Shown here in pieces: positions 1-11,575 of a stretch of DNA of 64,000 nt. The first letter of the stretch is position 1; every line of letters starts with the position of its first letter. The DNA is from Leucaena leucocephala (lineage: Eukaryota; Streptophyta; Magnoliopsida; Fabales; Fabaceae), in NCBI GenBank assembly GCA_037074615.1, contig CM073518.1, positions 9,982,001 to 10,046,000 of the forward strand. Direction: 5' to 3'. The translations under genes and the position numbers were made by a program. The notes under the pieces were generated by a model. That model saw only the letters and a program-made list of their open reading frames with translations, was not told the origin of the DNA and ran no database searches.

Positions 1-779
1 TTCAAACACTGTCATGAATCTAAGGGGTCTGAATGCTATATCTCTAAGAAGTGGAAGACAAGTACATTTTGAAAAAGCTGAGACACCAGACAAGGATGAA
101 GAAGATGCTGGAATTGAGAATTTATCTCTGCCACAGATGCAAGTTAGGAAATTTGAAAGCCTTAAAGAATAGCAGCTCATGATGAAGAAGATAACCCAAG
201 AGGGGAACTCACAAGCACAAGGGGAGATGTAATAGTTGCATGAAGAGGCAACAACAGTATCAAGTCCAGCATACAAAGGAAAGCAACATGAGGAGAAGCC
301 GGAGTCGAGCAAGCAAGGAGTTTCTATGCACAAAGGTAAGGAGGTAAGTATTAAAGATCTCCCTTTTCCTAATTCTTACTTTACTGGGAAGAAAAAGATT
401 GACCCTGATTTTGCTAAAGATGCTTACACTCTATTCAATAAGTTAGAAATCAACATCCATATGGTTGAATTCCTCAAGAGAAATGCTAAGTATGCCAAAT
501 TTTTAAAAGAATTGTGTGCTGATAAAAAGAAATTTAGGCCTCTTGAGAGAATTTAGGTGAGTGCTAATGTGTCATCACTCTTTAAGGCTGAACTACTGGT
601 TAAGTGCCAAGATCCAGGCTCCTACATAATCCTATGCACTATAGGAAATGTTTCTATTAAGGGAGCGTTGCTAGATCTAGGACAGCCATTAATGTAATGC
701 CTTGGTCAGTATATAAAGCCTTAGGTATTAACATTCTTAGAGACACAAATATAGTGCTCCAGTTGGCTGATAGGTCAAT
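1..779 (+). pseudogene. gag C-terminus and start of retropepsin, degenerate
   Basis: Frame-by-frame reading gives the typical gypsy gag-protease linker. LRSGRQVHF is near position 25, PFPNSYF near 365, and KYAKFLKELCADKKK near 487-535. The clean stretch ends in a stop at 554-556. Homology then continues in frame (VKCQDPGS, then ALLDLG near 666-682), the last matching the aspartic protease active-site strand, with DLG as usual in Athila-like elements. Just after the active site (about 683-700) the frame shifts, then INVMPWSVYKALG and LQLADRS are readable up to the solo LTR. There are further stops near 170 and 229. It is not translatable as a whole. The remaining protease sequence resumes at 3606. 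Confidence 0.85.
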
Positions 780-2279
780 TGTAATATCCTTAATTTTCTG
801 TATTGATTTCTATGTACAGATTGGATGGAATATATGAGTTCTTTTTCATGAAAAAGATGTGGTCCTTTATGTAAAGAAAATGATTAAATTGCAAAAGAAA
901 GGAAATAAAAGGACTTAAATGTAATTATGGAAAGTTTAAGGTTAAGAAAGAAAGGTAGACAAAAATGTGGGGTCTTAAAGTGTAATTTTAGCCAAATAAA
1001 GGGACTTAAGTGCAAAGAAGAAAAAGTTCCCTGGGGCTAAAGTATAATTAAGGGAAAATAGGCCAGAAGTGGGTTGGACTGCCCGATGTCATTTCAGTCC
1101 CAGATTTTACCAGAAGATAGGGAAGGTGGCGCTGGGTAATCCAGCCTAATACCGGAATTTTTGAAGACTCCAGATAGCCAAAACTGGACTGATCGTCCAA
1201 AAGTTATAAAAATTCCTACCGGATACCCTAGATTTCAGATATAAGTAAGAAATTACAGGATGATGCACCCTTATGGGGAGGATGTCAGGAAACTAACAGA
1301 ATACCGATAGGAGGTCTGTAGAAAAAGTTATCTGCGAATTAGAAAATCCAGACGGGGTATGAGGCCTCCAGGGATCCGATAGGGAGATTTATCGGTATTT
1401 AAACTAAGACTGAATGAGGTCGGGTAACAACAGTCAGATGCCCGTTATGACCCAAATGGCTGCCCAGACACAGTAGGGCAGTGTATCTGGCAGAAGGACC
1501 CGGTGTCCGGAAAGGTGTATAAACGGTGAATAATAATAAAATATTCAATAAACTGTGCCAGAGGAAGATTCCTCGAAATGCGTGCCATAAAGTTAATAGA
1601 CCCAGAAAGGCCCAATAATGGTGCCAACAAAGGCCCAATAAGACTCTTAGACTGATAGGTAGGCCAGTGTCCGGTAGAACCCCGGAAAAGTGCGAAATTA
1701 TGAAAATGCCCCTGTGTTGTACCAAAGGGGTAATAGGCGTATGAAGGGCATTTTGGTCATTCTAGACAGGCCTAGAGGCCAAGATATATACAGGAGAAGT
1801 TAACCAGAGTCAGTATATGCCCTGACGAGGTACAGAGGTGTAAAATGACGATTTTGCCCTTAGGGTTAAGATAGTGCATGAAAGGGCACCCAGGGATGTT
1901 TTGGTCATATTGCAGGGGATCTGTAATTGAGCTTAGACCCAGTATTAAAATGTTAATGATATAAAGGGTCTAGATACTAAATGCAAGGTCAGAAGACATA
2001 ATATGGGTTTTCAGAAAAAGTAGATTCAGAAAACGGTCCAGTTTTCAAGGCGACAGACCGGGCCGGTACTGGATTGGACCGAAAAGCTTCCAGAAGGCTT
2101 TTCTCCTCTCCAAATTGCACCATGTGAACAATGTGGGTGGTGAGTTGTCCCATGAGGTGGCATTGAGTGATGTCATGCATGATGCAGTAAAAGGAATAAA
2201 GAAAAATAGGAAATTCCGGAAAAACCAGGACCACAGGATCAGATGGCTTCAAAATTACAAGAATGCCATTGACCAAAAC

Positions 2280-2287
2280 TATAAATA
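2280..2287 (+). promoter_or_regulatory. LTR TATA box (solo LTR 780-3600)
   Basis: TATAAATA followed by a C-run (acccccc). The same TATAAATACCCCC context recurs at the equivalent place in other LTRs of the window. A candidate exon/donor (TTTTAAGGTAGTAACT) follows near 2430. Confidence 0.7.
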
Positions 2288-2770
2288 CCCCCCTAGCTCT
2301 TCATTCCCACGGCCAAGGAGCATTTTAGAGAGATAAGGAAGTGTTTGAGAGAGAAAGTGAGAAAAAGAAAGAAGAAAGGAAGTTCTGGTGGAGTTGGAAG
2401 TAGTAGAGAAGTTCTGAAGTTCTGCTTTTAAGGTAGTAACTAATCCTAGCTTTTATGTAATGTCTTTGTGAATTGTTGTGCTATTGTTTGTTTGGATTGT
2501 TGTCTTATATGTTATGCTTGAAGTTCTATTACAATGCTATGATCATATGTTATTGAATATTGAAGCATGCAGCATACTTATCTGTACACAATCACAAGCA
2601 AGCACTGTCACACTGCATTACATATATTGTTATGATTGTTGCTACTGGGATTCTTTTGAATCTCATTCCCATATATAACTTTACAGGGGAGGTTCTGTCA
2701 AAATAGAATTTGGAAATTTTAAGAGACGCCGTTAGGCTCCCGAAATTCTGGCAACGAAAAAGGAACTGAT

Positions 2771-2870
2771 ACGTACTGTGTACGTAGGTGCTGTCTAAAG
2801 AAGCTGGAAGTGAGTGGACCTAGCAGGTTCATCCAGTCTTTCCTGGGTACTTACGTAGAATGGTAGCTCC
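2771..2870 (+). repeat. Conserved LTR block, copy 1
   Basis: About 100 bp bounded by two TACGTA palindromes, with core words GTGCTGTCTAA, GGAAGTGAGTGGACCTAG, TTCATCCAGTCTTTCCTGGG and ACTTACGTAGAATGGTAG. Eight copies occur in the window and this is among the more diverged (CTAAAGAAGC in place of CTAAGGAGGC). Function unknown. The position, downstream of TATA and towards the LTR 3' part, suggests transcribed R/U5 sequence. Confidence 0.85.
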
Positions 2871-3605
2871 TACGGAAATTACCAAATCGGTACAAGATCG
2901 GTTACTTTCTACAGAAGGAATGTAGCAGTTATGCTGCCGAATTTTAGACAACAAAAAATGTAATAGAAATATGAGGTTGTTAATCATGCATTGATGTATA
3001 ACAGTTGATTATGTAATACTGATTGTTATCTGGCATGTTTGACTGATATGTGATGCACGTATGCATTAATATGTAAGGTTAGATGCTGAAAAATGACTCT
3101 ATGAATAGTAATCCGTGGAGACCAATTGATGTTTGGTAAATCATTAAAAATAGTAAATGGTTGAATAAATGTATGATATTTTTATGGTAAATAGTAGACA
3201 TACTTATATTTAATTTGATATATATAATTCTTCATTTGGATGTATATACGAAAAGATATAAATTGTGAAAATTGGGACCAGAATGTTGGATTCAGGAGAA
3301 AATCACTGGATGAACAGTAAAGTTGAAACATTGACCCACGTTGAGGAATGGTCAACCAATGATTTTTCCCTAAAACATTATTAAGTTATCTTCATGTATC
3401 AATTTGAACCACTTCATTTTGATTTTTGTAGAATTAGTTATGATTTTTCAAAGTCAGGTTACTCATCTGGAATTTGCCATAGTGAACAGTACCCGATATG
3501 AATAAAATTCCAGATTAAGAGTTTAGACTTCAATGACCCTAAAAGTGGTTCTAAGTGCTACTGATTGGTCCTTAAGATATATAAAAATAAGGATGTGACA
3601 TCAAT

Positions 3606-4104
3606 CAGGTATCCTAAGGGAATCCTTGAGGATATCTTAGTGCAGGTCAAAGACTTAGTATTCCTAGCTGACTTTTATGTTTTGGACATGTCCAATGAGT
3701 TAGTGAATGACCGCACTTTGATCCTAGGCAGACCTTTCCTCCAAACTTTCAAGATCATTATTAGTATGAAGCATAGTTCTATCACAATGGAAGTTAGAGA
3801 ACATGTGGTGGCGTTTAACATGAATGAAGCAATGAAATTCCCTTTTGATAATTCTGCTTTTACTGCTTTGAGTGCCATTGACTATGCTGTTAAAGAGACT
3901 AGGGATGAACATGAATTGAGTTTACATGATAATGATAGAGATAATACATTTGCAAAAGTCTTATTGAGCTATTTTGCAGGATCCCAAGATGTTTGGGAAA
4001 CTGGAAGAGTAATAATCCTAGAAGGGTTAAGTTTCTATGACTCCAAGTCGCAACTAGAAGATCAACTAGTCGCGACTAAAAACTCCAGAGATATCCAGTC
4101 GTGA
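3606..4104 (+). pseudogene. Retropepsin C-terminal half and linker, gypsy
   Basis: Continues the protease interrupted by the solo LTR. YPKGILEDILVQV, LVFLADFYVLDM and the LILGRPFL motif (typical of retropepsin C-terminal strands in Athila-like elements) are clear at 3609-3740. After them the frame runs open for about 120 more residues with no recognisable catalytic domain and stops at 4102-4104, inside a GTCGCGAC array that would add LVATKNSRD to the protein. Reverse transcriptase, which should follow, is absent. An ATG upstream at 3565 lies in the solo LTR and is not the natural start. Confidence 0.85.
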
Positions 4105-4127
4105 CAGTGTAATGAGGAGGTCGCGAC
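4069..4127 (+). repeat. GTCGCGAC palindrome array, gypsy coding end
   Basis: GTCGCGAC at 4069 and 4120, with a one-step variant GTCGTGAC at 4098. Intervals are 29 and 22 bp, the spacing seen in the other arrays. A related CGCAACT lies just before at 4049. The array straddles the end of the open frame. Confidence 0.85.
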
Positions 4128-5147
4128 CAAATATTCTAGAGGTAGTCTCTGCGAACTTGAGTTGCAACGAGAAGATGAAGATAAACCTGATAGGTCGTAA
4201 CCAGATATAGCAAAAGCAACCAGTGACTTCTCCACACCTCCAGTTCCTTGCTCCACTATTTCGATTAAAGGGCCAATACATTCTAACCCTACTTCTCCTC
4301 ACTCAAATTCAAAAATTACCTTTCATACCCTAATATTCTTAAATAATTTGCTCCTTACCAACAGTGCAGGTATAAAAGAGAGTGCTCCCGAGCAGATTGC
4401 AGTTGAAGACCAACCTCAGCTTGGTACGACGCTTGAGGAAGTAGATGACAAATTAGGAAACCACACAAGCTGGATAAGGGTAACTTCTAGGGATATACAA
4501 AGAATACAAAGGAAACATCTGCTAAGCTTGTTGCTGCTACTTGCCAACCACAGTTGAGCAAGTTCAAGTTTAGAGAGGAAACATTCAAGATGAGCTTGGA
4601 TGGGCTTCGTGATATAAGCAGAGTTCATGACCCTGGGAAGCCGGAGTAGAGAGAGAAGACAATAGGGACAACTTCCCAATCAAATAGCCATCTCTCAAGG
4701 CTTTATGAGCTCCCACCACCACCTTGATGGCCAGGTTGTCCCTTCCTTATCTCTTACCTTTTACAAGTTTCCCTCCTACTATATGATTGATATTGTGGTT
4801 TGATGATTGAAAAGGGACGACTCAGTAGGATAGTGTTCATTTTCAGTTTATTTCTATTTATTGTTGGTTTACTTCTGTTTTGCACCATACTCCTGTGCTG
4901 TCCATGGTCTATTTATTTATTTCTTTTGTTCTGGGCTTTTCAACGAACTCACATGCATGACTTTAGCTTACCCATCCTGTCATCTTCGCTTTACTTGTAT
5001 TGCTTTGTATGACTTGAATGTGACTACATGCCTTATTGGACAATTTGCATTAAGTGATGAGATTACTTGCTGTGTTGGAGCTAGATTTGATTGACTTTAT
5101 AAAGTGCTATGATTTCTAAAAGTTCTGTTGACAGTGAGAACACTGTC
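4128..5147 (+). other. Degenerate gypsy region after protease
   Basis: No open frame above about 90 codons and no recognisable reverse transcriptase or integrase motif. A short stretch near 4550-4720 (FKFREETFK, then ELPPP) could be the tail of a polyprotein, but this is weak. The stretch 4760-5147 reads as T-rich non-coding sequence. Confidence 0.5.
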
Positions 5148-5399
5148 AAGTTTAAGTGTGGGGGAGGATGCTTTTTGTGCTTCGATTAATCCAATCTTTC
5201 ATTACAAGTCTTTATTTGGTTTTAATGTGTGATGAATTGCTGAAAATTGGATCCACACTTGAACTGATTTGTTATTTACTAAAAAGGTGTTAGTATGAAA
5301 TGTTTTGGGACTTTGAAAACTGTCACTTGGTAGTCTTCGCGAAAATTGGTTGTGACCTGAAATAGAATTTTGGACTTGACATGCTCTTTGTTGATTTTA

Positions 5400-5551
5400 G
5401 TCGCGACGTGAATACCATGCTTGTCGCGACTGTTTCTCTCTGTGTATTTTAGTTGCGACAGGAAATTAATGGGTCGCGACAAGATGTTTTGAAAACTGAG
5501 CATGCACCCCTGGGAAATTTGGTCGCGACCCTAACTGTTTTTAGTCGCGAC
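5400..5551 (+). repeat. GTCGCGAC array, gypsy 3' region
   Basis: Perfect cores at 5400, 5423, 5473, 5522 and 5544, with GTTGCGAC at 5452. Intervals are 23, 29, 21, 49 and 22 bp; the 49 is consistent with one missing core. Confidence 0.9.
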
Positions 5552-6860
5552 CCACTCTTGAAAATGTCCAATTACCTTCTCTTTGCCTTGTGCAATGCTG
5601 TATAGAAGGGTTCCTTTTGAACTACTGAAATGCTCTTACAAATGATTCATTGCTTCTTATTTCAAAACCTTTTTAGCTCCTAGAAACCGTTGCCACACTT
5701 GAATTTTTCTTTGAAAATCTTGGATATTGAATTTGAAACACCTAAGCTCTTGCTATTAAATTTGAGATTATCACATGATTCTAAGCGATCACCTTAAAAC
5801 TTTTAAATCATCATTTAGAGGGTTTTCAGCTGTGATAAGCGTTTTAATGCCTAGTGAATGATGAACAGTGTTTGAGACTTTAGCTTATGCGCAATTTAGA
5901 TAAAAACCCTTGTTGGAAGGATTCTTAGCCTTAAATTCTATATTAAGTGATTATTCAATTGGTTTATATCCTCTAGAACTTGTCTTGACTCTGAGTTGAG
6001 AATTACTTGCGTGCTTATGAATTGAACATGATAGAGGCATTCATTTCTAAACCCTTTCATCCCAAACACAAGCCCACTACATATTGTATCCTTAGTCACC
6101 CTCTTTGAGCCCATCACTTTTTCTTTTCATCATTTTTTATATAGAAAGGCATATATGCATAAATATCATTTTGAAATAAATCTTCATTCATGTCAAAAAT
6201 CCATTACTGTTGTGTTGTTGTGCTACAACTTTTGTGCATGAGGTGCCAAATAAAAGAAAAAGAGAAAAAGCATATTGCACTGAAAAAAAGAAAGAAAAAG
6301 AAGAGTGCAAGAAAATATTGAAGAAAAGAAAACAAAAGGAAAAGAAAAGAGAAATGAGAAAGGCACCATTACCACCTCCAATTAGCACAAACATAATTTT
6401 TGCACCTCTAGAGACATGAATTCAAGCTATATACTCATTGTTGAATGCATATAAAACTTTCTTCCTTCATATTCCATTCCATGTGGCCTATCTCCATCAT
6501 TACAACCCTAAAAGACCTCTTGATTCTTTGCATAAGTTCTATATAGTTGCTGAGATTTAAAGCCATTACAAGCTTATGGTAGGATGTTTTCCAATTTGAA
6601 TTTGAGTGAAAGAACCCTAACAATGAGAGGAAATAGAGAGCTAAATACTTACATCCTTTGAGAGGATCTATTACGCTCATACAGTTGAGGTTGATTTCAC
6701 TTAGTAGTTGATTACTTGGCATTACTCACATTATCACTTTTGCATTCCCAAAAGATGGTGGGTTAATTATTTTCAGGTCACACTATGGATTATGTTGTAA
6801 TCTTGGATTTAATAGGGTTGTTCTAGGTGTGATTCATTTCTTTGTCCAGGAGTACAAAGG

Positions 6861-6877
6861 TTCAAGTGTGGGGGAAT
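6861..6877 (+). promoter_or_regulatory. Polypurine tract of gypsy element
   Basis: TTCAAGTGTGGGGGAAT immediately before the LTR start TGATAAG. It would prime plus-strand DNA synthesis. Confidence 0.8.
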
Positions 6878-8340
6878 TGATAAGATACATTTTGTATATG
6901 GTTTCCACGACATTTTTAAGAGTTTTATTGTGACTTTACCATTCATTTCATGCCTTAAATTGTACTTTTGTGTATTACATGATTGTGCGTGGCAATGTGC
7001 TAATTAAAGGGTAAAATGGTAAAATAACTCTTCCAAACTGTACATATATTGTTATTTACTGATTTGGACTTTTACAGCGAGCTTTTATGTTGAATTGCAA
7101 GTATTTTGGAAGAGAGCAAGGACCAGGAAAGAAATCACAAATCAACGCTTCTGTACTTTTTAGTCGCGACTAAAGCATCATCCTGTCGTGACCTTGATTC
7201 TTCTGGAAGCTTCTCTGCGTTCACAGGTTGCGACCAAAATAAGGACCTGGTCGCGACTAGAGAAGATAGTCGTGAAGCTGCGCATTTCTGATTAGGTCAA
7301 GATGCTTTTAAAAGGGCGAGCAAGCTGCCGTCAAGAGGGAGGATAGTTTTAGACCTGATTAGGCTAAGAAGCAGTACTCGAGCACTCTCTGATCAACATC
7401 GCCATATATTCCATCCTTCTACACCTTTCCACAGATTCCTACATATCTCTACACCATCAATCTACCATTTGTTCATCGTTTCTTCATGGCATCACACCTG
7501 AACAGCGATTGCAGTACAACAGAAGTCATGAGAGGCTAAATCCTTAGGCTCGTGGTGATGGATATCATATCTTGAGCTCATGGACTGAACCGGGGAGTTT
7601 CTTCTTTTCTAATTTGCATCTTGTCATGTTATGATTGCTGCTAGATTTAGGATTTTCATCACATGAACAAGTTTTGAATATCGATTGATCATTCTCAGAT
7701 TAGACTATTGTAATTTGATTCTGGATGTTTGAACGCTGGATTTTAATTTAATATTTCAGTTTTGATTTTAAGAAAGTTGGGTTATTTTTCAGCAATCGTT
7801 GCGAACCAATTCATTTGCTTGAAATCTAGGGTTTTCGATTGACGATAACTTGAGGGCGTTCTCATCATCTAGGGTTAATTGCAAGATAAGTGGTTTCTAA
7901 CAGTTCGCTAATAGTCTTTAAACTAACTTTGATCAAAGGAGTTTAAGGAATATTAGGGTTCTGGACTCAATCAATCGATTGAGGTTTTTATTTGAGACTT
8001 AGTGATTTCAAATTTCAATTTAAACTTAAGAACAAGGATAGATACATTTTCATCATCAAGAGTCTTCCATAACATATTCTTTCAACAAGCCAACAAGTTT
8101 CCATCTTACTCAAAAATCCACAAAAAATCTACTTTTTTGCAGACTTATCTTATTGCAAATCAAACCCCAAAACCATTTTATCTCTACTCAGGTTTTCATT
8201 GTTTTTGACATCCAATTTGCTAGGTTTTCTTTAGAAAGGTTCCTTGAGAATAACGATAGGTTTGTGCCTTATACTATATTATTGGGTGCAATTAACTTTA
8301 TTTTGATGGCTCGGACTGCCACAATCCGAGAGCCTCATCA
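6878..8340 (+). repeat. 3' LTR of the gypsy element
   Basis: 1463 bp from TGATAAG (after the PPT) to CTCATCA. It is followed at 8341 by ATTCC, a candidate TSD whose partner would be left of the window. It carries a GTCGCGAC array (7163-7276). Downstream of that is a TTTAAAAGGGCGAGC stretch near 7306 that could serve as the promoter. The 5' LTR is not in the window, so LTR divergence cannot be judged. Confidence 0.75.
7163..7276 (+). repeat. GTCGCGAC array, gypsy LTR
   Basis: Perfect cores at 7163 and 7250; variants GTCGTGAC at 7185, GTTGCGAC at 7227 and GTCGTGAA at 7269. Intervals are 22, 42, 23 and 19 bp, so this array is more eroded than the others. Confidence 0.85.
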
Positions 8341-9336
8341 ATTCCTCTTTATTTACTTTAATGAGTCTAGGGGCATTATTGTCTTTTCACACCTTACCAG
8401 AGTATTTCCTGACCTTGGTCAACTATCCAGATAATATTTCTTGACTGTCTAAACTTATTCAAATGACCAAAATACCCTTCACTCATTCTTTAACTATTTT
8501 ATAATATAGGGGTATTTTCGTCATTTCGCATATTTTCTGGCCCCTGGCCCCTTTTACTCGATGAACTGATATCATGGGCCTGGGCCTCCCTTGGCATCAT
8601 TATGGACCTCTATGTGACATCATCTGGGCTCATTTAGTCCTAGTTTGCTTACAGCTTAATTTCTCAATCAAATATCGAGCGTTGACGAACTCCCCCCAAA
8701 ATTCACTAAAAAGTGAATAACTTTTCTTACAGATCTCCTTTCGGGATTCCGTCAGTTCCCTGACCTCTATCTTCATAGGACGCATCTTCCTGTAACTTTT
8801 TACTTATATCTGAGGTCCAAGAGATCTGATAAAAATTTTAGATAACTTTCAGACTATCAGATAACTTTCAGCTATCTGAAACTTCAATAAAATTTCTGTA
8901 ATAAGCTAGATTAACTAGCATCATTTCCTCTATCTACTGATAAAATTTGGGACTAAAATACTTTCGGGTAGTTCTAAGCCACTTTTGGCTCAACTTTCTA
9001 TAATTACCATTTTGCCCCCGGAAACTTTTTCTCTTTTCAATTAAGTAACTTAACTTTTTATAATTACACTTAATGGCCCACAACTTGTGTCTACTTTCAC
9101 TTTTGCACCATGAAACTTTTAGACCTTCAATTTAGTCCCTTTCTTTTCTAAAATGACCATTATGCCCCTAGGGACTTTCATTATTTACATACAAGTCCCT
9201 GTACTTTCACTTATTTACAGTTTTAGTCCCTAAAAACCCTCTGTATGTTTCTGGGACTTCTGCTCAAAGGGATCTGGTAGCCTATATATTTCAGGCTACT
9301 CTATGAGTCTCTGGGCCTAAAAATTAGGATATTACA
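8341..9336 (-). repeat. 3' LTR of outer minus element (5'-proximal portion of the LTR)
   Basis: Reads on the minus strand from TGTAATATCC (ending at 9336). It aligns with 48526-48590 plus 54769-55697 of the partner LTR. It has the second type of U3 start (CCTAATTTTTAGGCCCAGAG) and a decayed tandem of AAGTCCCTGTACTTTCA-like units (about 9030-9230). It is cut at 8341 by the gypsy element. Confidence 0.85.
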
Positions 9337-9349
9337 TTTTTACCCCCTT
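9337..9349 (-). promoter_or_regulatory. Polypurine tract (outer minus element)
   Basis: Minus strand AAGGGGGTAAAAA directly before the LTR start. It differs from the family's AAGGGGGAGAGAA. Confidence 0.85.
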
Positions 9350-11575
9350 AAAATAAATTTCGTCCTCAAAATTTAATCAATACCTTAGTCAAACTATTTT
9401 GGATATATCTCCTCTTTATATCATTTCCTGCTTTATGACTAAAGCTTGGGGTTTCCATCTACTCATACTTATGGACAATTCATTATACTAAACTTATGAG
9501 TAGTGTCCATTTCTTTCATATCTTACCCTTCAGAATTTTGATGTAATTCTGTGGTCTACATTATTCCTCTTAAACTTTGTTAATCTCTCAGGAGAAATAC
9601 TATTCTTTTTACTTCTTTCTCCTGATACAAAATCATAATTTAGATCATGATTCTAACATAAGAGGTTCTATTCTCTTACTTTTCTTAACTTCTCTAACTT
9701 TTCTAATTCTTCGTATCTTTTCTTATCCTTTTACATAACTCTATGCATCTATGTCAAACCTTTGTGGCATTTGCACTCTTTCTTGTCCCTTCTCAGGGGG
9801 TTACCTATCATTAGGCTACTCTTGCCTTAGCACCTTTTGTGCTACTGGGTTAGGGCTAGGTTACTTTTTGTATAGCTCTAGGCCCTAGCATTCCCTTTCT
9901 CATAAAAGTGTGTTCTATCTTTGATCTGCCTTAAACCCTCTTCTCTAGGTCTCTTTGGCCTTTTAATCTCTTTATCCTTATCTAGAGGATCTATCATACT
10001 TTTTTGTTCTCAAAATATATGGGTTCTCTTCTCTGTTTCTCAGCATACTTCTATAAAACTTTGAATATCAGCACTCAGATTTGAACTTGGACTCCGTCTT
10101 CGTTTAAGGGAAAACTAAGTTCAGTCTGCATATAATAGAGGCTATCTGAGGAAAACCATTATAAAGAATTTTTCTGGATGAGTTTATCAACTAGTGAAGT
10201 TTTCTTACCTTAACTTCATCTTTGGCATTTATCTTCCCAGAGAGAGATACTATATTGTACTCATATCTTCATGGCTTATTACTTTCCTTAGGTTAGGTCT
10301 AACTGCGACCTTGGGATCTATCTGCGATCAACTGTTAGCCTCTTCAGAATCTAACTACGACTCTAAAGCTGTTAGGATGTAACTGCGATCCTTCAGGATC
10401 TAACTGTGACCCTCCAGAATCTAACTGGATTATGTTGTATTGTATCATTATCTCTGGAAGATCTTAAACCAACAACTAAGTTATAAGGTTAATTGCTTCC
10501 CCTTGTTGATAACTCAATAAATAAAAAAATTTAAAATCTCTTACATCTAGTAACCTCATATTATTTACTAAGACTTTACTTACTTGTTCTCTTACTTAGG
10601 AGTTCCTTCTCTACTTTCTTACTTTACTGTGGTTTACCATGGGCTATTGCCTTGTGCAATCATGGTCTAACCACTTGCCATTGCATTCTGCTACTATGGC
10701 CTTATCATAACTTCTCATTTCAATTTATGCTCTAACTGCGAGCCATTTGAATTATGCTCTAACTGCGAGTAATCTGTGTCAGATCTAACTCTTATCTGAA
10801 GAGTGATCTATACTCATTTGAATCTAGCTCTATCTGAGAGCCATCTATTTCTTATTCAACTCTTATCTGAAGAGTGATCTGAAAATAATCTCTTTACTGT
10901 TATCTACTTCTCTTTCTGTATACCATTCCTTTCAATAGAAATGGCCCTGAGTACTGCATTCACAAGTCTATAGAAATACCTGAGTAACCCCAATCATACT
11001 GTAACTGACTGTCCCACTTACTGAGACTGTCTGTCATTCTGGGTATATTCCTATTGCATGTCGTATGGTATGGGAGCAACATAACTTTCTCATCTCATAT
11101 ATACTCTACCCTGCATATACTATGAAAGGGGAGTATTCATTTATCATAGCATACTTAACATGCATGTCATCATATGACAACTGCAAGGAGATATAACTAT
11201 TCATCATAAAACATAAGTTATATCATCATCATAATTTGCTCAACCATCCATCGCACACTGCAATTCGGTAAGCTTTATAATATTCTTATTTCAGGTTTCT
11301 CATCTAACTAGCTCATCTAACTTAGGCTGCCATATTACCCTCTCATCAAGGTATAGACTCAACCTTTCATTACTCTATCTTATATAAGGGAGTCACTTTA
11401 TCTTTTAAACTGTGGCTACACCTCTACTATCTCTTAACTTCTTCTATCTATCTATCAGTCCCAGTCTGTTCTTAACCGGACTGTGGTTCCTTATTGGTCT
11501 TTCTTTGGATCCTAGTGAACTTAAGTCGCATGGATCTCATTCATCATCTCTTACTATCACTTCTGTTCTCTAGGG
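9350..11575 (-). other. LARD internal region, non-coding (left part)
   Basis: Homologous to the internal region of the complete copy near 22960-25960 and to the plus-strand pieces near 40978-42340. No coding potential: the longest frame is about 62 codons. It includes short repeated words TCTAACTGCGA (10300-10420) and TCTTATCTGAAGAGTGATCT (10790-10880). Confidence 0.8.

Larger units (their letters stand above)
780..3600 (+). mobile_element. Solo LTR, main LARD family, in gypsy protease
   Basis: Begins TGTAATATCC and ends AAGGATGTGACA, flanked by a perfect 5-bp duplication TCAAT (775-779 and 3601-3605). It has no PBS, PPT or internal region, so it is a solo LTR from intra-element recombination. 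Length is 2821 bp. It holds a TATA box near 2280, a conserved block at 2771-2870, and the decayed 'kilobase of GGACTTAAGTG' U3 motif near 905-1060. The protease reading frame continues directly on either side of the duplication, so the insertion point is exact. Its 3' end is of the 'GGTTCTAAGTGCTACTG' type. Confidence 0.92.
5148..6877 (+). other. Gypsy 3' untranslated region with purine-rich tract
   Basis: Starts at an internal polypurine-like motif (AAGTGTGGGGGAGGATG near 5152) and ends at the element's PPT. It contains a GTCGCGAC array (5400-5551) and a strongly purine-rich stretch at 6240-6410 (AAAGAAAAAGAG-type). Long non-coding 3' regions with duplicated GTGTGGGGGA motifs are known in Athila/Tat elements. 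Open frames here (for example 6210-6419) are lysine/glutamate low-complexity readings of the purine tract. Confidence 0.7.
1..8340 (+). mobile_element. Ty3-gypsy (Athila/Tat-like) element, 3' part, pol-deleted
   Basis: Order: degenerate gag and protease coding sequence, a long non-coding 3' region, a polypurine tract, then an LTR starting TGATAAG and ending CTCATCA at 8340. No reverse transcriptase, RNase H or integrase is recognisable, so it is an internal-deletion derivative. Its 5' LTR lies left of the window. The sequence right after 8340 (attcc...) is minus-strand LTR sequence that aligns with 48526 onward, so this element inserted into that LTR. A solo LTR (780-3600) splits its coding region. 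The Athila/Tat label rests on gag-protease wording (LRSGRQ, KYAKFLKELC, ALLDLG) and the repeated GTGTGGGGGA purine tracts known from that group. Confidence 0.8.

Noticed and set aside
2800..2850. tRNA/SINE-type A box and B box in the conserved block (TGGAAGTGAGTGG, GGTTCATCC)
   Set aside because: The two words are too close together for a polymerase III internal promoter, and no tRNA fold or A-rich tail follows.
6210..6419. Lysine/glutamate-rich small protein
   Set aside because: It is a translation of the purine-rich tract in the gypsy 3' region.
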